Part shown: positions 1 to 7,668 of the stretch, one piece after another
Layout of the letters: every line of letters begins with the position of its first letter
Numbering within the stretch: the first letter of the stretch is position 1
Origin: Marinihelvus sp036351115
GTDB lineage: Bacteria; Pseudomonadota; Gammaproteobacteria; Xanthomonadales; SZUA-36
Assembly: GCA_036351115.1 (NCBI GenBank)
Contig: JAZBOL010000010.1
Span: forward strand, 20,491 to 84,490
DNA: 64,000 bases
Reading direction: 5' to 3'
Program-made: the position numbers and the translations under genes
Notes under the pieces: generated by a model
What the model was told of the DNA's origin: nothing
Databases searched by the model: none
Seen by the model: only the letters and a program-made list of their open reading frames with translations

Positions 1-554
1 GCACCGGTGGGCGAGGCACGGCCTTCGATGACCCGATTTACCGGGCCATGGGAGGCGTCGAAATCGAGGACCAGGTCGCCGGCGCGCGGTGGCTTGCCGA
101 TCGCCCCGGAGTCGACGGTAACCGCATCGGCATCTACGGCGGATCCTACGGGGGCTATGTGACGCTGCTGGCGTTGATGAAGGCCCCGGAGGTCTTCGCT
201 GCCGGCGTCGCCCTGGCGCCGGTCACGGACTGGCGCCTGTACGACACGCACTACACCGAGCGTTACATGGGCGATCCGTCCGAGGGCGACGCTTACACGC
301 GGTCAAACCCGGTGACCTACGTGGAGGGCCTGGAGGACCCGTTGCTGCTGGTGCACGGCATGGCGGACGACAACGTCTTCTTCGACCACAGCGTCAAGCT
401 CATGGCCGCACTGCAGCAGGCACGCAAGCCCTTCGAGCTCATGACCTACCCGGGCAAACGCCACCGCATCACCGGTGAGGACGAGCGAGTCCACCTGTAC
501 CGGATGATGTTTGATTTCTTCGAGCGTCACCTGGCCGGGGAAAAGGCGAACTGA
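1..554 (+). CDS. S9-family serine peptidase (dipeptidyl peptidase IV type), C-terminal part
   Basis: Only the C-terminal catalytic alpha/beta-hydrolase part of a prolyl-oligopeptidase family enzyme is inside the window. The frame is open from base 3, reading GRGTAFDDPIYRAMGGVEIE before the first internal Met at base 48, so the gene runs in from the left. The nucleophile motif GGSYGG places the catalytic Ser codon at 144-146. HGMADDNVFF carries the acid residue, and the His in YPGKRHR completes the triad. The spacing and the DDNV motif match DPP-IV-like S9 peptidases, which release dipeptides from peptides and are usually periplasmic. The N-terminal beta-propeller and any signal peptide lie outside the window. 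Confidence 0.9.
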   Translation, partial: TGGRGTAFDDPIYRAMGGVEIEDQVAGARWLADRPGVDGNRIGIYGGSYGGYVTLLALMKAPEVFAAGVALAPVTDWRLYDTHYTERYMGDPSEGDAYTRSNPVTYVEGLEDPLLLVHGMADDNVFFDHSVKLMAALQQARKPFELMTYPGKRHRITGEDERVHLYRMMFDFFERHLAGEKAN

Positions 555-652
555 GCGACCGGGCAGGGGGCATGACTCAAGTCGCGCATCGGAGACCGCC
601 GTGGATCTGCTGACCATCGAGCCGGTCATCGAACGCCTGCGGCGCCGGTGAG

Positions 653-669
653 CCGGGGAAATGCCCCGG
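653..669. terminator. weak hairpin between the S9 peptidase and the nnrU-like gene
   Basis: A 6-bp G+C stem (CCGGGG/CCCCGG) with a 5-base loop lies between two convergent genes. There is no clear T-tract, so it may be only an incidental structure. Confidence 0.25.
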
Positions 670-700
670 GGACGGATGCCTGAACCGCCGAGGGTCGAAT

Positions 701-1270
701 TCAGCCGAAGGGTGCGACGCCGATCCAGGCCAGGTGCAGCCACTTCACGAACAGCACGTAAGTGACCAGGCCGAGCACGATGAGGATGATGTCATTCGCG
801 CCGCTCTTCACCATCACCGGGACTTCCCGCGGCTCCCGGCGCTTGAGGCTGATCCGGTCGACCACGGCCCAGGCCAGGAGGCTGCCGAACAGCACGACGT
901 CGGCCAGCGTGCCGTTGACGAGCAGGTGGGAAAATGCCCATAGCTTGAGGGCGACGAGTTGCGGGTGCTTGAGGGTCGTCTTGATACGACCGGGAAAATA
1001 CGGGGCAAGGAAAAAAATGAAGACCGGCAGCATGAGCAGGGCTGAGAGGTGCGCCAGCCAGGTGGGTGTCACGTAGAGCAGGACCGGGTCGAGGCGGGCT
1101 TCCGCGTAACCCTTGACCATGCCGACGACACCCGCCAGCGAGACGAAGACCACCAGCGATTTCCACGCTGCGCCGTGTTTGGCGGCGAAGCGGTCCCGCC
1201 ACGCCGGCGCCACGATGGAGACGGAATGGATTCCGATGAACAGCACGAGGCCGATGACGAGTTTTTCCAT
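701..1270 (-). CDS. NnrU-family integral membrane protein
   Basis: This 189-residue protein starts at the ATG at 1270 (MEKLVIGLVLFIGIHS). The frame stays open further upstream, but that extension is basic and unlike the family. About five hydrophobic segments are visible. The stretch TLKHPQLVALKLWAFSHLL followed by LFGSLLAWAVVDRISLKRR is the recognisable NnrU core. NnrU proteins were named from denitrification gene clusters and are related to isoprenoid/heme-side-chain membrane enzymes such as MAPEG/Z-ISO; the exact reaction here is not known. No nitrogen-oxide reductase genes are nearby. It is divergent from the acyltransferase gene at 1416. Confidence 0.85.
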   Translation of the reverse strand: MEKLVIGLVLFIGIHSVSIVAPAWRDRFAAKHGAAWKSLVVFVSLAGVVGMVKGYAEARLDPVLLYVTPTWLAHLSALLMLPVFIFFLAPYFPGRIKTTLKHPQLVALKLWAFSHLLVNGTLADVVLFGSLLAWAVVDRISLKRREPREVPVMVKSGANDIILIVLGLVTYVLFVKWLHLAWIGVAPFG

Positions 1271-1365
1271 GAAACGATACCCCTGCGTCTGAGCGCATGG
1301 TAGTGCCTCTCGCGGCCCATCGCCAGCGATCCGGGTCAATTCTTCCGGCGCCGCTGCGCGCAGGC

Positions 1366-1371
1366 TATACT
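1366..1371 (+). promoter_or_regulatory. -10-like element upstream of the PlsC-type gene
   Basis: TATACT lies in a local A+T-rich pocket in the 145-base intergenic space between two divergent genes, about 45-55 bases before the acyltransferase start. No good -35 hexamer is visible. Confidence 0.4.
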
Positions 1372-1415
1372 TTCTGCTCTTCTCCGGCCCGGAGGGCCCG
1401 GGTGCGTCCCGGCCC

Positions 1416-2345
1416 GTGACCATCCCGATGAAATCGCTGCGCGCCGCCCTGGCGTTCCTCGTCATCGTTCTGAGCACGCTGCTGCACGGCGTCGTCCTGC
1501 TCGTGAGCGCCGTGTTCAAGGCCCTGGTGCCGGAGGGTCCGGCGCGCCAGGCGGTGAGACGCTGGCTGACGCGGATCGCAGAGTCCTGGATCGGGGTCAA
1601 CAATTTCCTGATGTCCCTGGACCGCAGCACCACCCTGGACGTGGACCTGCCGGCGGGCCTCGATCATGAAGGCTGCTACCTGGTGGTGAGCAATCATCAG
1701 AGCTGGGTCGATATCCTGGTGCTGCAACGCTGCCTGAATCGTCGTTTGCCCCTGCTGCGATTTTTCCTCAAGCGGCAGCTCTTCTGGGTGCCGGTGCTCG
1801 GCCTGTGCTGGTGGGCCCTGGATTTTCCGTTCATGCGTCGCGCAACCCGCGAACAGCTGGCGAAGAATCCCTCGCTCCGGGGGCGCGACCTGGAGTCGGC
1901 GCGCCGCGCTTGCGAGCTCTTTCGTGACGTCCCCGTCGCCATGATGAGTTTCCCCGAAGGCACCCGGCGAAAGGGCGGCAAGGCGGCGGCCAACGACGAA
2001 TACCGGCACCTGCTGCTTCCCAAGGCGGGTGGGCTGGGCCAGGTGATCTATGCCCTCGGCGATCAGCTGGACGCCTGTGTCGACGTGACCATCGCCTACG
2101 AAACCCGGGGTGAAGAGGGGGAGCCGCCGGAGTTCTGGGGGCTGCTGCGCGGCGACATCGATCGCATCCGCGTTCACATGGAATTGCTGCCGATTCCCGC
2201 GAAGCTGGTCGGCAGGGATTTCACCACGGACCGCGAAGCACGGATCGAGCTTCAGCGCTGGATCTCGGATATCTGGAGAGACAAGGATGCGATGCTGGAC
2301 GCGTGGTTCAGCCCTTCGCCGGACAGTCCACGCACACCACGGTGA
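1416..2345 (+). CDS. 1-acyl-sn-glycerol-3-phosphate acyltransferase family protein (YihG-like)
   Basis: This 309-residue protein starts at GTG 1416; an ATG at 1428 is an equally good start. An N-terminal hydrophobic segment is followed by the PlsC acyltransferase motifs: NHQSWVD (catalytic H-x4-D) near residue 93 and FPEGTR near residue 176. The segment FLKRQLFWVPVLGLCWWALD closely follows E. coli YihG, and the length (about 310) also matches. It probably acylates lysophosphatidic acid, or another lysophospholipid, at the inner membrane. Its 3' end overlaps the convergent PP2C gene by 38 bases. Confidence 0.85.
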   Translation: MTIPMKSLRAALAFLVIVLSTLLHGVVLLVSAVFKALVPEGPARQAVRRWLTRIAESWIGVNNFLMSLDRSTTLDVDLPAGLDHEGCYLVVSNHQSWVDILVLQRCLNRRLPLLRFFLKRQLFWVPVLGLCWWALDFPFMRRATREQLAKNPSLRGRDLESARRACELFRDVPVAMMSFPEGTRRKGGKAAANDEYRHLLLPKAGGLGQVIYALGDQLDACVDVTIAYETRGEEGEPPEFWGLLRGDIDRIRVHMELLPIPAKLVGRDFTTDREARIELQRWISDIWRDKDAMLDAWFSPSPDSPRTPR

Positions 2346-3030
2346 CGTTGTCCGGGGCGCCGCGCTCCAGGGTGAGATCGACCAGGGCCGGGGCGCGGGT
2401 CTCCGGTGAAGTGAGCGCCATGAATTCCGCGATCTCCTGTTCCTCCACCACCCGGATCAGCCCGTCGGAGCACAGCAGGAAGCGGTCCCCGGGCCGGATG
2501 GAAAGGCGCCGCGTTTCCAGCCGGGCCGGCTCGTCGAAGCCGATCGCCCGGGTAATGACGTGCGCCATCGGGTGTAACTCGGCGTCCGCCGGGTCCACGA
2601 GCCCCTGGTCGACCAGGTCCTGGACCTGGCTGTGATCACGGGTCAGTTGCTCGAGCTCCCCGTTTCGGAAGCGGTATACCCGGCTGTCGCCGGCCCAGGT
2701 CACGGCGCCTTCCTCTCCCTGGATCAGGAGCGCGGCGATCGTGGTGCCGGGCTGGCGGTGCCTTGGGGTTTCGTCGCTGGCCTCGAGCAGGGCGCGATTC
2801 GCGATCTGGATGAGTGTCTGGAGATTGGCCAGGGAGGTCTCGAAGGTATCGGCCAGCTGCATGCGGGACAGGGTCTCGACCACGCCGGCGCTCGCCACGT
2901 CACCCGCGTCGTGTCCGCCCATGCCATCGGCCACCGCCCAGAGGCCCTCGGCCTGCAGGGACAATACCGCGTCTTCGTTCAGTTCACGTACCGCACCCCG
3001 GTGGGTGGCGGCCGCGGTTATGGTTTTCAT
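2308..3030 (-). CDS. PP2C-family Ser/Thr protein phosphatase
   Basis: This 240-residue soluble phosphatase starts at ATG 3030 (MKTITAAATHRGAVRELNED). It carries the metal-binding motifs of bacterial PP2C/Stp/PppA enzymes: NEDAV, VADGMGGHDAGD, GTTIAALLI, WAGDSRVYRFRNGELEQLT, LLCSDGL and APDNVTVV. It should remove phosphate from phospho-Thr/Ser, and the natural partner is the Ser/Thr kinase at 7665. It is divergent from the vWA gene at 3240 with about 210 bases between them. Bacterial PP2C genes beside STPK and FHA genes usually form one signalling unit. Confidence 0.93.
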   Translation of the reverse strand: MKTITAAATHRGAVRELNEDAVLSLQAEGLWAVADGMGGHDAGDVASAGVVETLSRMQLADTFETSLANLQTLIQIANRALLEASDETPRHRQPGTTIAALLIQGEEGAVTWAGDSRVYRFRNGELEQLTRDHSQVQDLVDQGLVDPADAELHPMAHVITRAIGFDEPARLETRRLSIRPGDRFLLCSDGLIRVVEEQEIAEFMALTSPETRAPALVDLTLERGAPDNVTVVCVDCPAKG

Positions 3031-3239
3031 GCGGTTCCCCGGTGGCCTGCACGGCGCCGACAGACATGGTGTCACACTTGAATGGCGCCCGCCACGCGCA
3101 TTCAGCGGCGCTTCAGGGCCCTTCCGGTAGTCTTGGCCCCTGGCCATGGCGCGGAACGGCGGTCTCCGCCCGGGTCTGTACTTTGGGTTTCGCGGCGGGG
3201 CATCATCCGGGGTAACTGCATGCGTAATGGCGAGGTTCG

Positions 3240-4154
3240 ATGAAGCCAAGGAACCGGGAGATGTCGGTTTTCAGCACGTCGGCGATCGACCTGTTCGCCT
3301 CGGCGCTGGGGGCGTTCATCCTCCTGATGATGCTCCTGTTTCCCTACTATCGAAATGCCGGCCCGGAAAGCGCCCCGTCTCCGACCCGTGACCTGATCGA
3401 ACAGCGGCGCCAGGCCGAGCGCTCCGTGGCCGATGCCCTGGCGGAACAGCGCACCACCGAGCAGGAGATCACCGAGCTCGAAGCCCGGGCCGACCGGCTT
3501 CGGCGGGAGATGGTCACGCTCAACGAGCAACTGTTCAACCTCAAGCAAAAACTGGCCGAGGAGCTGCCCGAGGTGCCGCCGCCGCCCGAGGAGCGGCCGC
3601 CTTACCTCGAACGAGGCGTGGAATTTTCCCTGCTGGGCATCAACACGGATCGCAAGTCCTTCGTGATCGTGGTGGATCTCTCCGGGAGCATGGAGGCCTA
3701 CGCCAACCTCATGATCCGGTCCGTGCTCGAGGTACTGCAGCCCCTGGACGAGGAGAACCAGTTTGCGATTCTCGGATACAGCGGCATGGGCTCCACGCGG
3801 GTCATGGCCTTTCCCCGGGGCGCCCGGCTGGCCGATGGCACGCCGTCGAACCTCAACCAGGCAGCGACCTTCACGCGTAACCTGGCCGCCAACTTCGGTG
3901 GTTCGACGCCGACCCACGGGGCGCTGCTGAGGGCGCTCCAGTACCCGGCGGACGCCATCATCCTCATGAGCGACGGCGCGCCGGACGGTGATCCGGTCAG
4001 CATCATCGAGGACGTCACCCGGCTGAATGCGCGCCTGCGCAAGGAGATCCACACCGTGGCGCTCGGCGACTACACCAGCGACCGGGATCTCGTGCTGTTT
4101 CTCCAGGGCCTGGCCCGGCGCAATGGCGGCGATTTCGTCGGGATGTCCCGATGA
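3240..4154 (+). CDS. membrane-anchored coiled-coil protein with a von Willebrand factor A domain (paralog 1)
   Basis: This 304-residue protein has an N-terminal membrane segment in the motif SAIDLFASALGAFILLMM (about residues 14-32), a charged coiled coil (about 48-105), a Pro-rich linker and a C-terminal vWA domain. The MIDAS motif DLSGS (Asp146) is intact, and STPTH and SDGAPDG supply the other metal-site positions. The start is supported by alignment with the next gene: both have exactly ten residues before the Phe that precedes the shared SAIDLFASA motif. The N-terminal region resembles the single membrane anchor of MotB/TolR-type proteins, but no MotA/TolQ partner is near. It probably binds a protein partner in the periplasm through the metal site. 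Confidence 0.85.
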   Translation: MKPRNREMSVFSTSAIDLFASALGAFILLMMLLFPYYRNAGPESAPSPTRDLIEQRRQAERSVADALAEQRTTEQEITELEARADRLRREMVTLNEQLFNLKQKLAEELPEVPPPPEERPPYLERGVEFSLLGINTDRKSFVIVVDLSGSMEAYANLMIRSVLEVLQPLDEENQFAILGYSGMGSTRVMAFPRGARLADGTPSNLNQAATFTRNLAANFGGSTPTHGALLRALQYPADAIILMSDGAPDGDPVSIIEDVTRLNARLRKEIHTVALGDYTSDRDLVLFLQGLARRNGGDFVGMSR

Positions 4155-5077
4155 GGCGCAAGCAGCGTGCGGCGGAGGTATTCACCATGTCCGCCATTGA
4201 CCTGTTCGCTTCCGCCATGGGGGCTTTCCTGATCATCACGATCATCCTCATGCCGGATTACCGCAAGGAAGTCATGGCGGAGGGCGACAACACCCTCCTC
4301 GAGCGCCTCATGGCCGAGTCCCGGGATGCGCTCGAGGACGTGGATGAGCAGCGCAGCGAGGCCCAGAGCCGGCGGGCCTTTGCGCAGCAGCAGCTGGATG
4401 AGCTCATGGCGCAGGCCAGCCTGTTGAGAAACGAGGTCGAGGAAGCCGAGGAGCAGCTCATGGCGGATTTCGATCCGCCGCCGCCGCCGGAGCCCAGCGA
4501 GGAACTGAGTCCCGAGGACGAGGTCTCCTTTCGTTTCCTGGGGCTGAAAACCGATGAGCGGAGCTTCCTGCTGCTGGTCGACCTGAACCGCTTTCTGGAA
4601 CCGCACGCGGAACTCATGGCGAATACCGTGTCACGAACGCTGGGTTCGCTCCGTGACGGGCACGAGTTCGCCATCCTGGCCTTCAACCAGCAGGATTCCG
4701 GGCCCGTGTTCCTGCGCTGGCCGGCGGACGGCCGGCTCGTCAACGCGACGCGCACGAACCTGGCGGGCGCGCGAAATTTCCTCGAGGGGCTGCAGGGCGA
4801 GTACGTGGGCTCGTCACCCATCCTGGAAGCGCTGCGCACCGGCCTCGATTCCGACGCCCAGGCGCTGGTGCTGTTCAGCGACGGTTTACCCAATCCCCGG
4901 TATAACGAGGGCCTGGACGGCACGGGCATCGTCAGCCGCATCAGCCGCGAGAACCGCGAGGACAAGGAGATACATGCCGTGACCATCGGTGATTATTTCA
5001 AGTACCGGGATACGATCCGGTTCATGGAAACCCTGGCCAAGGCCAACAACGGCGGGTTCATGGCCCTGTCTCGCTAG
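4151..5077 (+). CDS. membrane-anchored coiled-coil vWA-like protein (paralog 2, degenerate MIDAS)
   Basis: The start ATG overlaps the stop of the previous gene (ATGA), so the two are translationally coupled. The 308-residue protein repeats the same plan: SAIDLFASAMGAFLIITIIL anchor, coiled coil (about residues 50-115), Pro-rich linker PPPPPEP, and a vWA-like fold. At the MIDAS position the sequence is DLNRF instead of D-x-S-x-S (Asp144 kept, both Ser lost), and the Thr of the first paralog's STPTH loop is replaced (SSPIL). The later SDG is kept. It is probably a non-metal-binding or altered partner of paralog 1, perhaps in a hetero-oligomer. Its TAG stop shares the palindrome CTAG with the stop of the convergent FHA gene. 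Confidence 0.8.
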   Translation: MRRKQRAAEVFTMSAIDLFASAMGAFLIITIILMPDYRKEVMAEGDNTLLERLMAESRDALEDVDEQRSEAQSRRAFAQQQLDELMAQASLLRNEVEEAEEQLMADFDPPPPPEPSEELSPEDEVSFRFLGLKTDERSFLLLVDLNRFLEPHAELMANTVSRTLGSLRDGHEFAILAFNQQDSGPVFLRWPADGRLVNATRTNLAGARNFLEGLQGEYVGSSPILEALRTGLDSDAQALVLFSDGLPNPRYNEGLDGTGIVSRISRENREDKEIHAVTIGDYFKYRDTIRFMETLAKANNGGFMALSR

Positions 5078-5742
5078 GGGTCGGCGGGCGCGCCCTCATG
5101 GTTGTCGCGAGACAGGAGCAGATTGCGAAACAGCAGTTCCGTCATGCCGACGCGGAGTCGCGCGCCATCCGGCAGGGGCAGGGGTTCGAGAACGGGTTCG
5201 CCATCCAGCCAGGTCAGGTTGTGGCCACCCCCATGCTGGACGAAGAAGCGCCGGCCCAGGGAATCATAGGTGATGACTGCATGGCCGTTGCGCGCGATCT
5301 GCTTATCGCCGAAATCCAGGCGCAACCGTGCGCCCTGGCCCCGGCCGATGTCACTGACGCCCGGGTTCACGGGCAGCAGCCCCCCGCGTCCCGGACCTTC
5401 CAGGACGAGAAGCACGCCGACGGGAAGGTCGGCGATGGGGCGGGTCAACGCTTCGGTGGAATCGTTCGTGCCGGAGTCTGCGGGGGTCACGATCCGGGTC
5501 GGGGGTTCTTCCATCGAGGCCACGCGGCGCAAGCCGGCGTTGGGCTCCGGTCGCGCTTCGGCACCGCGCCTGCCAGGGGCCGCCTTCGCGGCGTCGTCGC
5601 CCGGGTCCTGGCCCGGGTCCCGGGTACGATTTTGCTCGGCCTCGAGGGGAATCGTCGGTCGGTCGTCGCCGCGAATCACCCGGGAGGCCAGGGGATTTTC
5701 ATCCGGCTTTCGGGTCCGGTTTTTGCGTCGCTTGAAGATCAT
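5074..5742 (-). CDS. FHA-domain protein with disordered N-terminal half
   Basis: This 222-residue cytoplasmic protein has a basic start (MIFKRRKNRTRKP), about 100 residues of Pro/Asp/Arg-rich probably disordered sequence containing TRIVTPADSGTNDSTEALTR, then an FHA-like beta-sandwich (about residues 110-215; VSDIGRGQGARLRLDF, ARNGHAVITYD). FHA domains bind phosphothreonine. The usual SRRH and NG signature is weak (ARNGHAVI), so phosphopeptide binding is uncertain. The Thr-rich linker may itself be a kinase substrate, as in GarA or Fha-type proteins. It is convergent with the vWA pair and divergent from the next FHA gene (74 bases). Confidence 0.75.
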   Translation of the reverse strand: MIFKRRKNRTRKPDENPLASRVIRGDDRPTIPLEAEQNRTRDPGQDPGDDAAKAAPGRRGAEARPEPNAGLRRVASMEEPPTRIVTPADSGTNDSTEALTRPIADLPVGVLLVLEGPGRGGLLPVNPGVSDIGRGQGARLRLDFGDKQIARNGHAVITYDSLGRRFFVQHGGGHNLTWLDGEPVLEPLPLPDGARLRVGMTELLFRNLLLSRDNHEGAPADP

Positions 5743-5816
5743 ATCGACCGGGAAAGATTCGACCAGGGTCCTTGTCCGGGGGATGATAGCGCAGGCAACC
5801 CCCGCGAGGAGCGTCC

Positions 5817-6227
5817 ATGAACGAACACGGTAATCCCAGCTGGACTTTGGGCCGCGGCGCCGATTGCGAGCTCCGCTTCGACCACGACACGGTTTCCCGG
5901 CGTCACGCCCGGCTGGCGGTGGATTCGCAAGGCCAATGGACCCTCGAGGATCTCGACTCCTCCAACGGGACGTGGCGCCGCGAGGAAGACGCGTGGGTTC
6001 GGGTCCGGCTTGTGCAGATCGCGCTGGACGACGCCCTGAGGCTGGGGGAGCGGGAAACCAGCCTTCGGCAGCTGCTGGAGCGTTTTTCCGACGTCATCGT
6101 GCTTGCGGACCTCGATGTACCGCTCACCGAGGGTGTCCTCCGGGTCGCAGCGGCTTCGTCCGACGATCCGAGATTCGAGCGCCCTCGCCGCAACCCCCGG
6201 ACCGGTGAGATTGAAGACAGCCAGTAA
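5817..6227 (+). CDS. small FHA-domain protein
   Basis: This 136-residue protein begins almost directly with an FHA domain: LGRGADCELRF, VSRRHARL and LEDLDSSNGTW are the canonical GR, SRRH and NG phosphothreonine-binding elements. A Shine-Dalgarno-like GAGGAGCG precedes the ATG. The tail (about residues 85-136) has no recognised domain. It is probably a phosphothreonine reader in the cytoplasm. It heads a plus-strand operon with the next three genes, which follow with overlaps. Confidence 0.88.
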   Translation: MNEHGNPSWTLGRGADCELRFDHDTVSRRHARLAVDSQGQWTLEDLDSSNGTWRREEDAWVRVRLVQIALDDALRLGERETSLRQLLERFSDVIVLADLDVPLTEGVLRVAAASSDDPRFERPRRNPRTGEIEDSQ

Positions 6228-7668
6228 CAGCGGTGAGGCGGTACAGCGCCGCCGGCGGACGACGCCCCCGGGCCACTTGCTCGCCATGCTGGCGGCGCTG
6301 ATGCTCGCCCTGTGCCCGGCGAAGGTCCCGGGACAGGAGGCCGGTGCGACGTTTCCGGGCTGGCTGGTACCGGTGGTTCGGGTGCTGGGCGACGGTCGCG
6401 TCGTGCCGACCACCGGCGTGGTGCTGGCCGCTGACACGGTGCTGGTTCCCAGCGAATTCGTCGCGGACGACGAGTCGATTGTCGTGCTCGACGGTGGGCC
6501 GGACCTGGCCCGCGACGGGCGGACGGCGACGGTGCTGCGTCGCATCCCGCTGGCCGGCCTCGCCATCCTGAAAGCGCCGGGCTTGCGCCGACCGGTCCCG
6601 CGTCTGGCGCTTGCGCCCTTGCGAGACGGCCAGGGCGTCATGCTCCAGGCCCTGGCACCCCCGGACCTGATGGCGCAGGGCCAGGCGAGGATACAGCGCC
6701 CGGCACGCCTTCGACGCACCGGGCAGGCTTCCGGGGTAGGCGCCGTGATGCTGGATGACGCCACTCCCCTGCCCAACGTCACCGGCGTGCTTCTCGATGC
6801 CTGCGGTCAATGGGCGGGCTACAGCGCGGCCCGGGGAACGCCCACCCTGTCGACTTCCAGCGCGACGCTGTACCAGTGGGTGCCTGAGTTGAATGCGCGG
6901 CTGGCGGAAGCCGGTGTTGACCTGGACGCCGCGCCCTGCGCGGTCGACGAGGTCGTGGCGAGGCAGGCCGACACACCGGCGCCCGAGTCACCTCCGGACC
7001 TCGCGGAGCGCGACAGGGCGGCCGGGGAAGAACCCGTTGCCGAGCCCGGGAACGATTCCCGATCCGAGTCCAGTGAGCCATCCGGGACCCTCGCCGAAGA
7101 AGCAGCCCGGGATTTTCCTGAAATCATGGTGGATCCCGAACCGTTTGCCGGGCCGGCCGCCGGGGAGCCCGGACCGACTGTGCCCGATGGGACGCTGGAC
7201 GAGGCGTTGGGTGACGAGCGTGGCGTAGAACGGCGTGATGAACGGGGCGCGTTCGCGCGCTGGCTGCCCTGGGGCCTGGCTGCCCTGATGTTTCTGCTCG
7301 CGGTGGTCCTGGGGCTGCGGCCATTCCGGCGGTCCGCTCCCGCGGCGCCCACGGAGCGGGCGGCTTATGTCCTCGAGGGGGAGTCGGGCCGGCTTCTGGT
7401 TCCCGCCCGCGACCGGCGAGTGGACTGCACCCTGGGTCGTTTCGACGTGGACCTGGTCGTGGACGCCGGGTCCGTGAGTCGACGCCATGCCCGACTGTTT
7501 GGCCCGGTCGGCCAGCTTCAACTCCTGGACCTCGAATCCACCAACGGCACCTTCGTCAACGGGCAGCGATGCGCACCCGGGGTGGCCGTCCCGGTCAGCG
7601 ACGGCGACACCCTGGTCTTCGGTGACCAGGCCTTTACGCTCCAGGCTGCCGCGAGGGTTGGCGCATGA
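6205..7668 (+). CDS. secreted trypsin-like pseudoprotease with a membrane segment and C-terminal FHA domain
   Basis: The start is probably GTG 6205, inside the end of the previous gene; TTG 6211 and ATG 6286 are alternatives. The signal sequence is around HLLAMLAALMLALCPA. A trypsin-like fold follows, but the catalytic positions look lost: VLVPSEFV where His should be, GLAILK where the Asp should be, and PNVTGVLLD where GNSGGP should be. A long acidic Pro/Glu linker, one membrane segment (LPWGLAALMFLLAVVLGLRP) and a C-terminal FHA domain (TLGRFDVDLVVD, VSRRHARL, LESTNGTFVNG) complete it. With a cleaved or anchored N-terminus the protease-like part is periplasmic and the FHA domain cytoplasmic. 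It could carry a signal across the membrane to or from the kinase encoded next. Confidence 0.8.
   Translation: MRLKTASNSGEAVQRRRRTTPPGHLLAMLAALMLALCPAKVPGQEAGATFPGWLVPVVRVLGDGRVVPTTGVVLAADTVLVPSEFVADDESIVVLDGGPDLARDGRTATVLRRIPLAGLAILKAPGLRRPVPRLALAPLRDGQGVMLQALAPPDLMAQGQARIQRPARLRRTGQASGVGAVMLDDATPLPNVTGVLLDACGQWAGYSAARGTPTLSTSSATLYQWVPELNARLAEAGVDLDAAPCAVDEVVARQADTPAPESPPDLAERDRAAGEEPVAEPGNDSRSESSEPSGTLAEEAARDFPEIMVDPEPFAGPAAGEPGPTVPDGTLDEALGDERGVERRDERGAFARWLPWGLAALMFLLAVVLGLRPFRRSAPAAPTERAAYVLEGESGRLLVPARDRRVDCTLGRFDVDLVVDAGSVSRRHARLFGPVGQLQLLDLESTNGTFVNGQRCAPGVAVPVSDGDTLVFGDQAFTLQAAARVGA

Noticed and set aside
565..651. Short reading frame ending VDLLTIEPVIERLRRR
   Set aside because: It looks like a possible gene remnant, but 16-30 residues without a ribosome site are too little to support it.
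3240..5077. Zorya-like defence proteins (ZorB-type MotB anchors)
   Set aside because: The anchor resembles MotB/TolR, but there is no MotA/ZorA partner, no OmpA domain and no helicase or nuclease in the operon.
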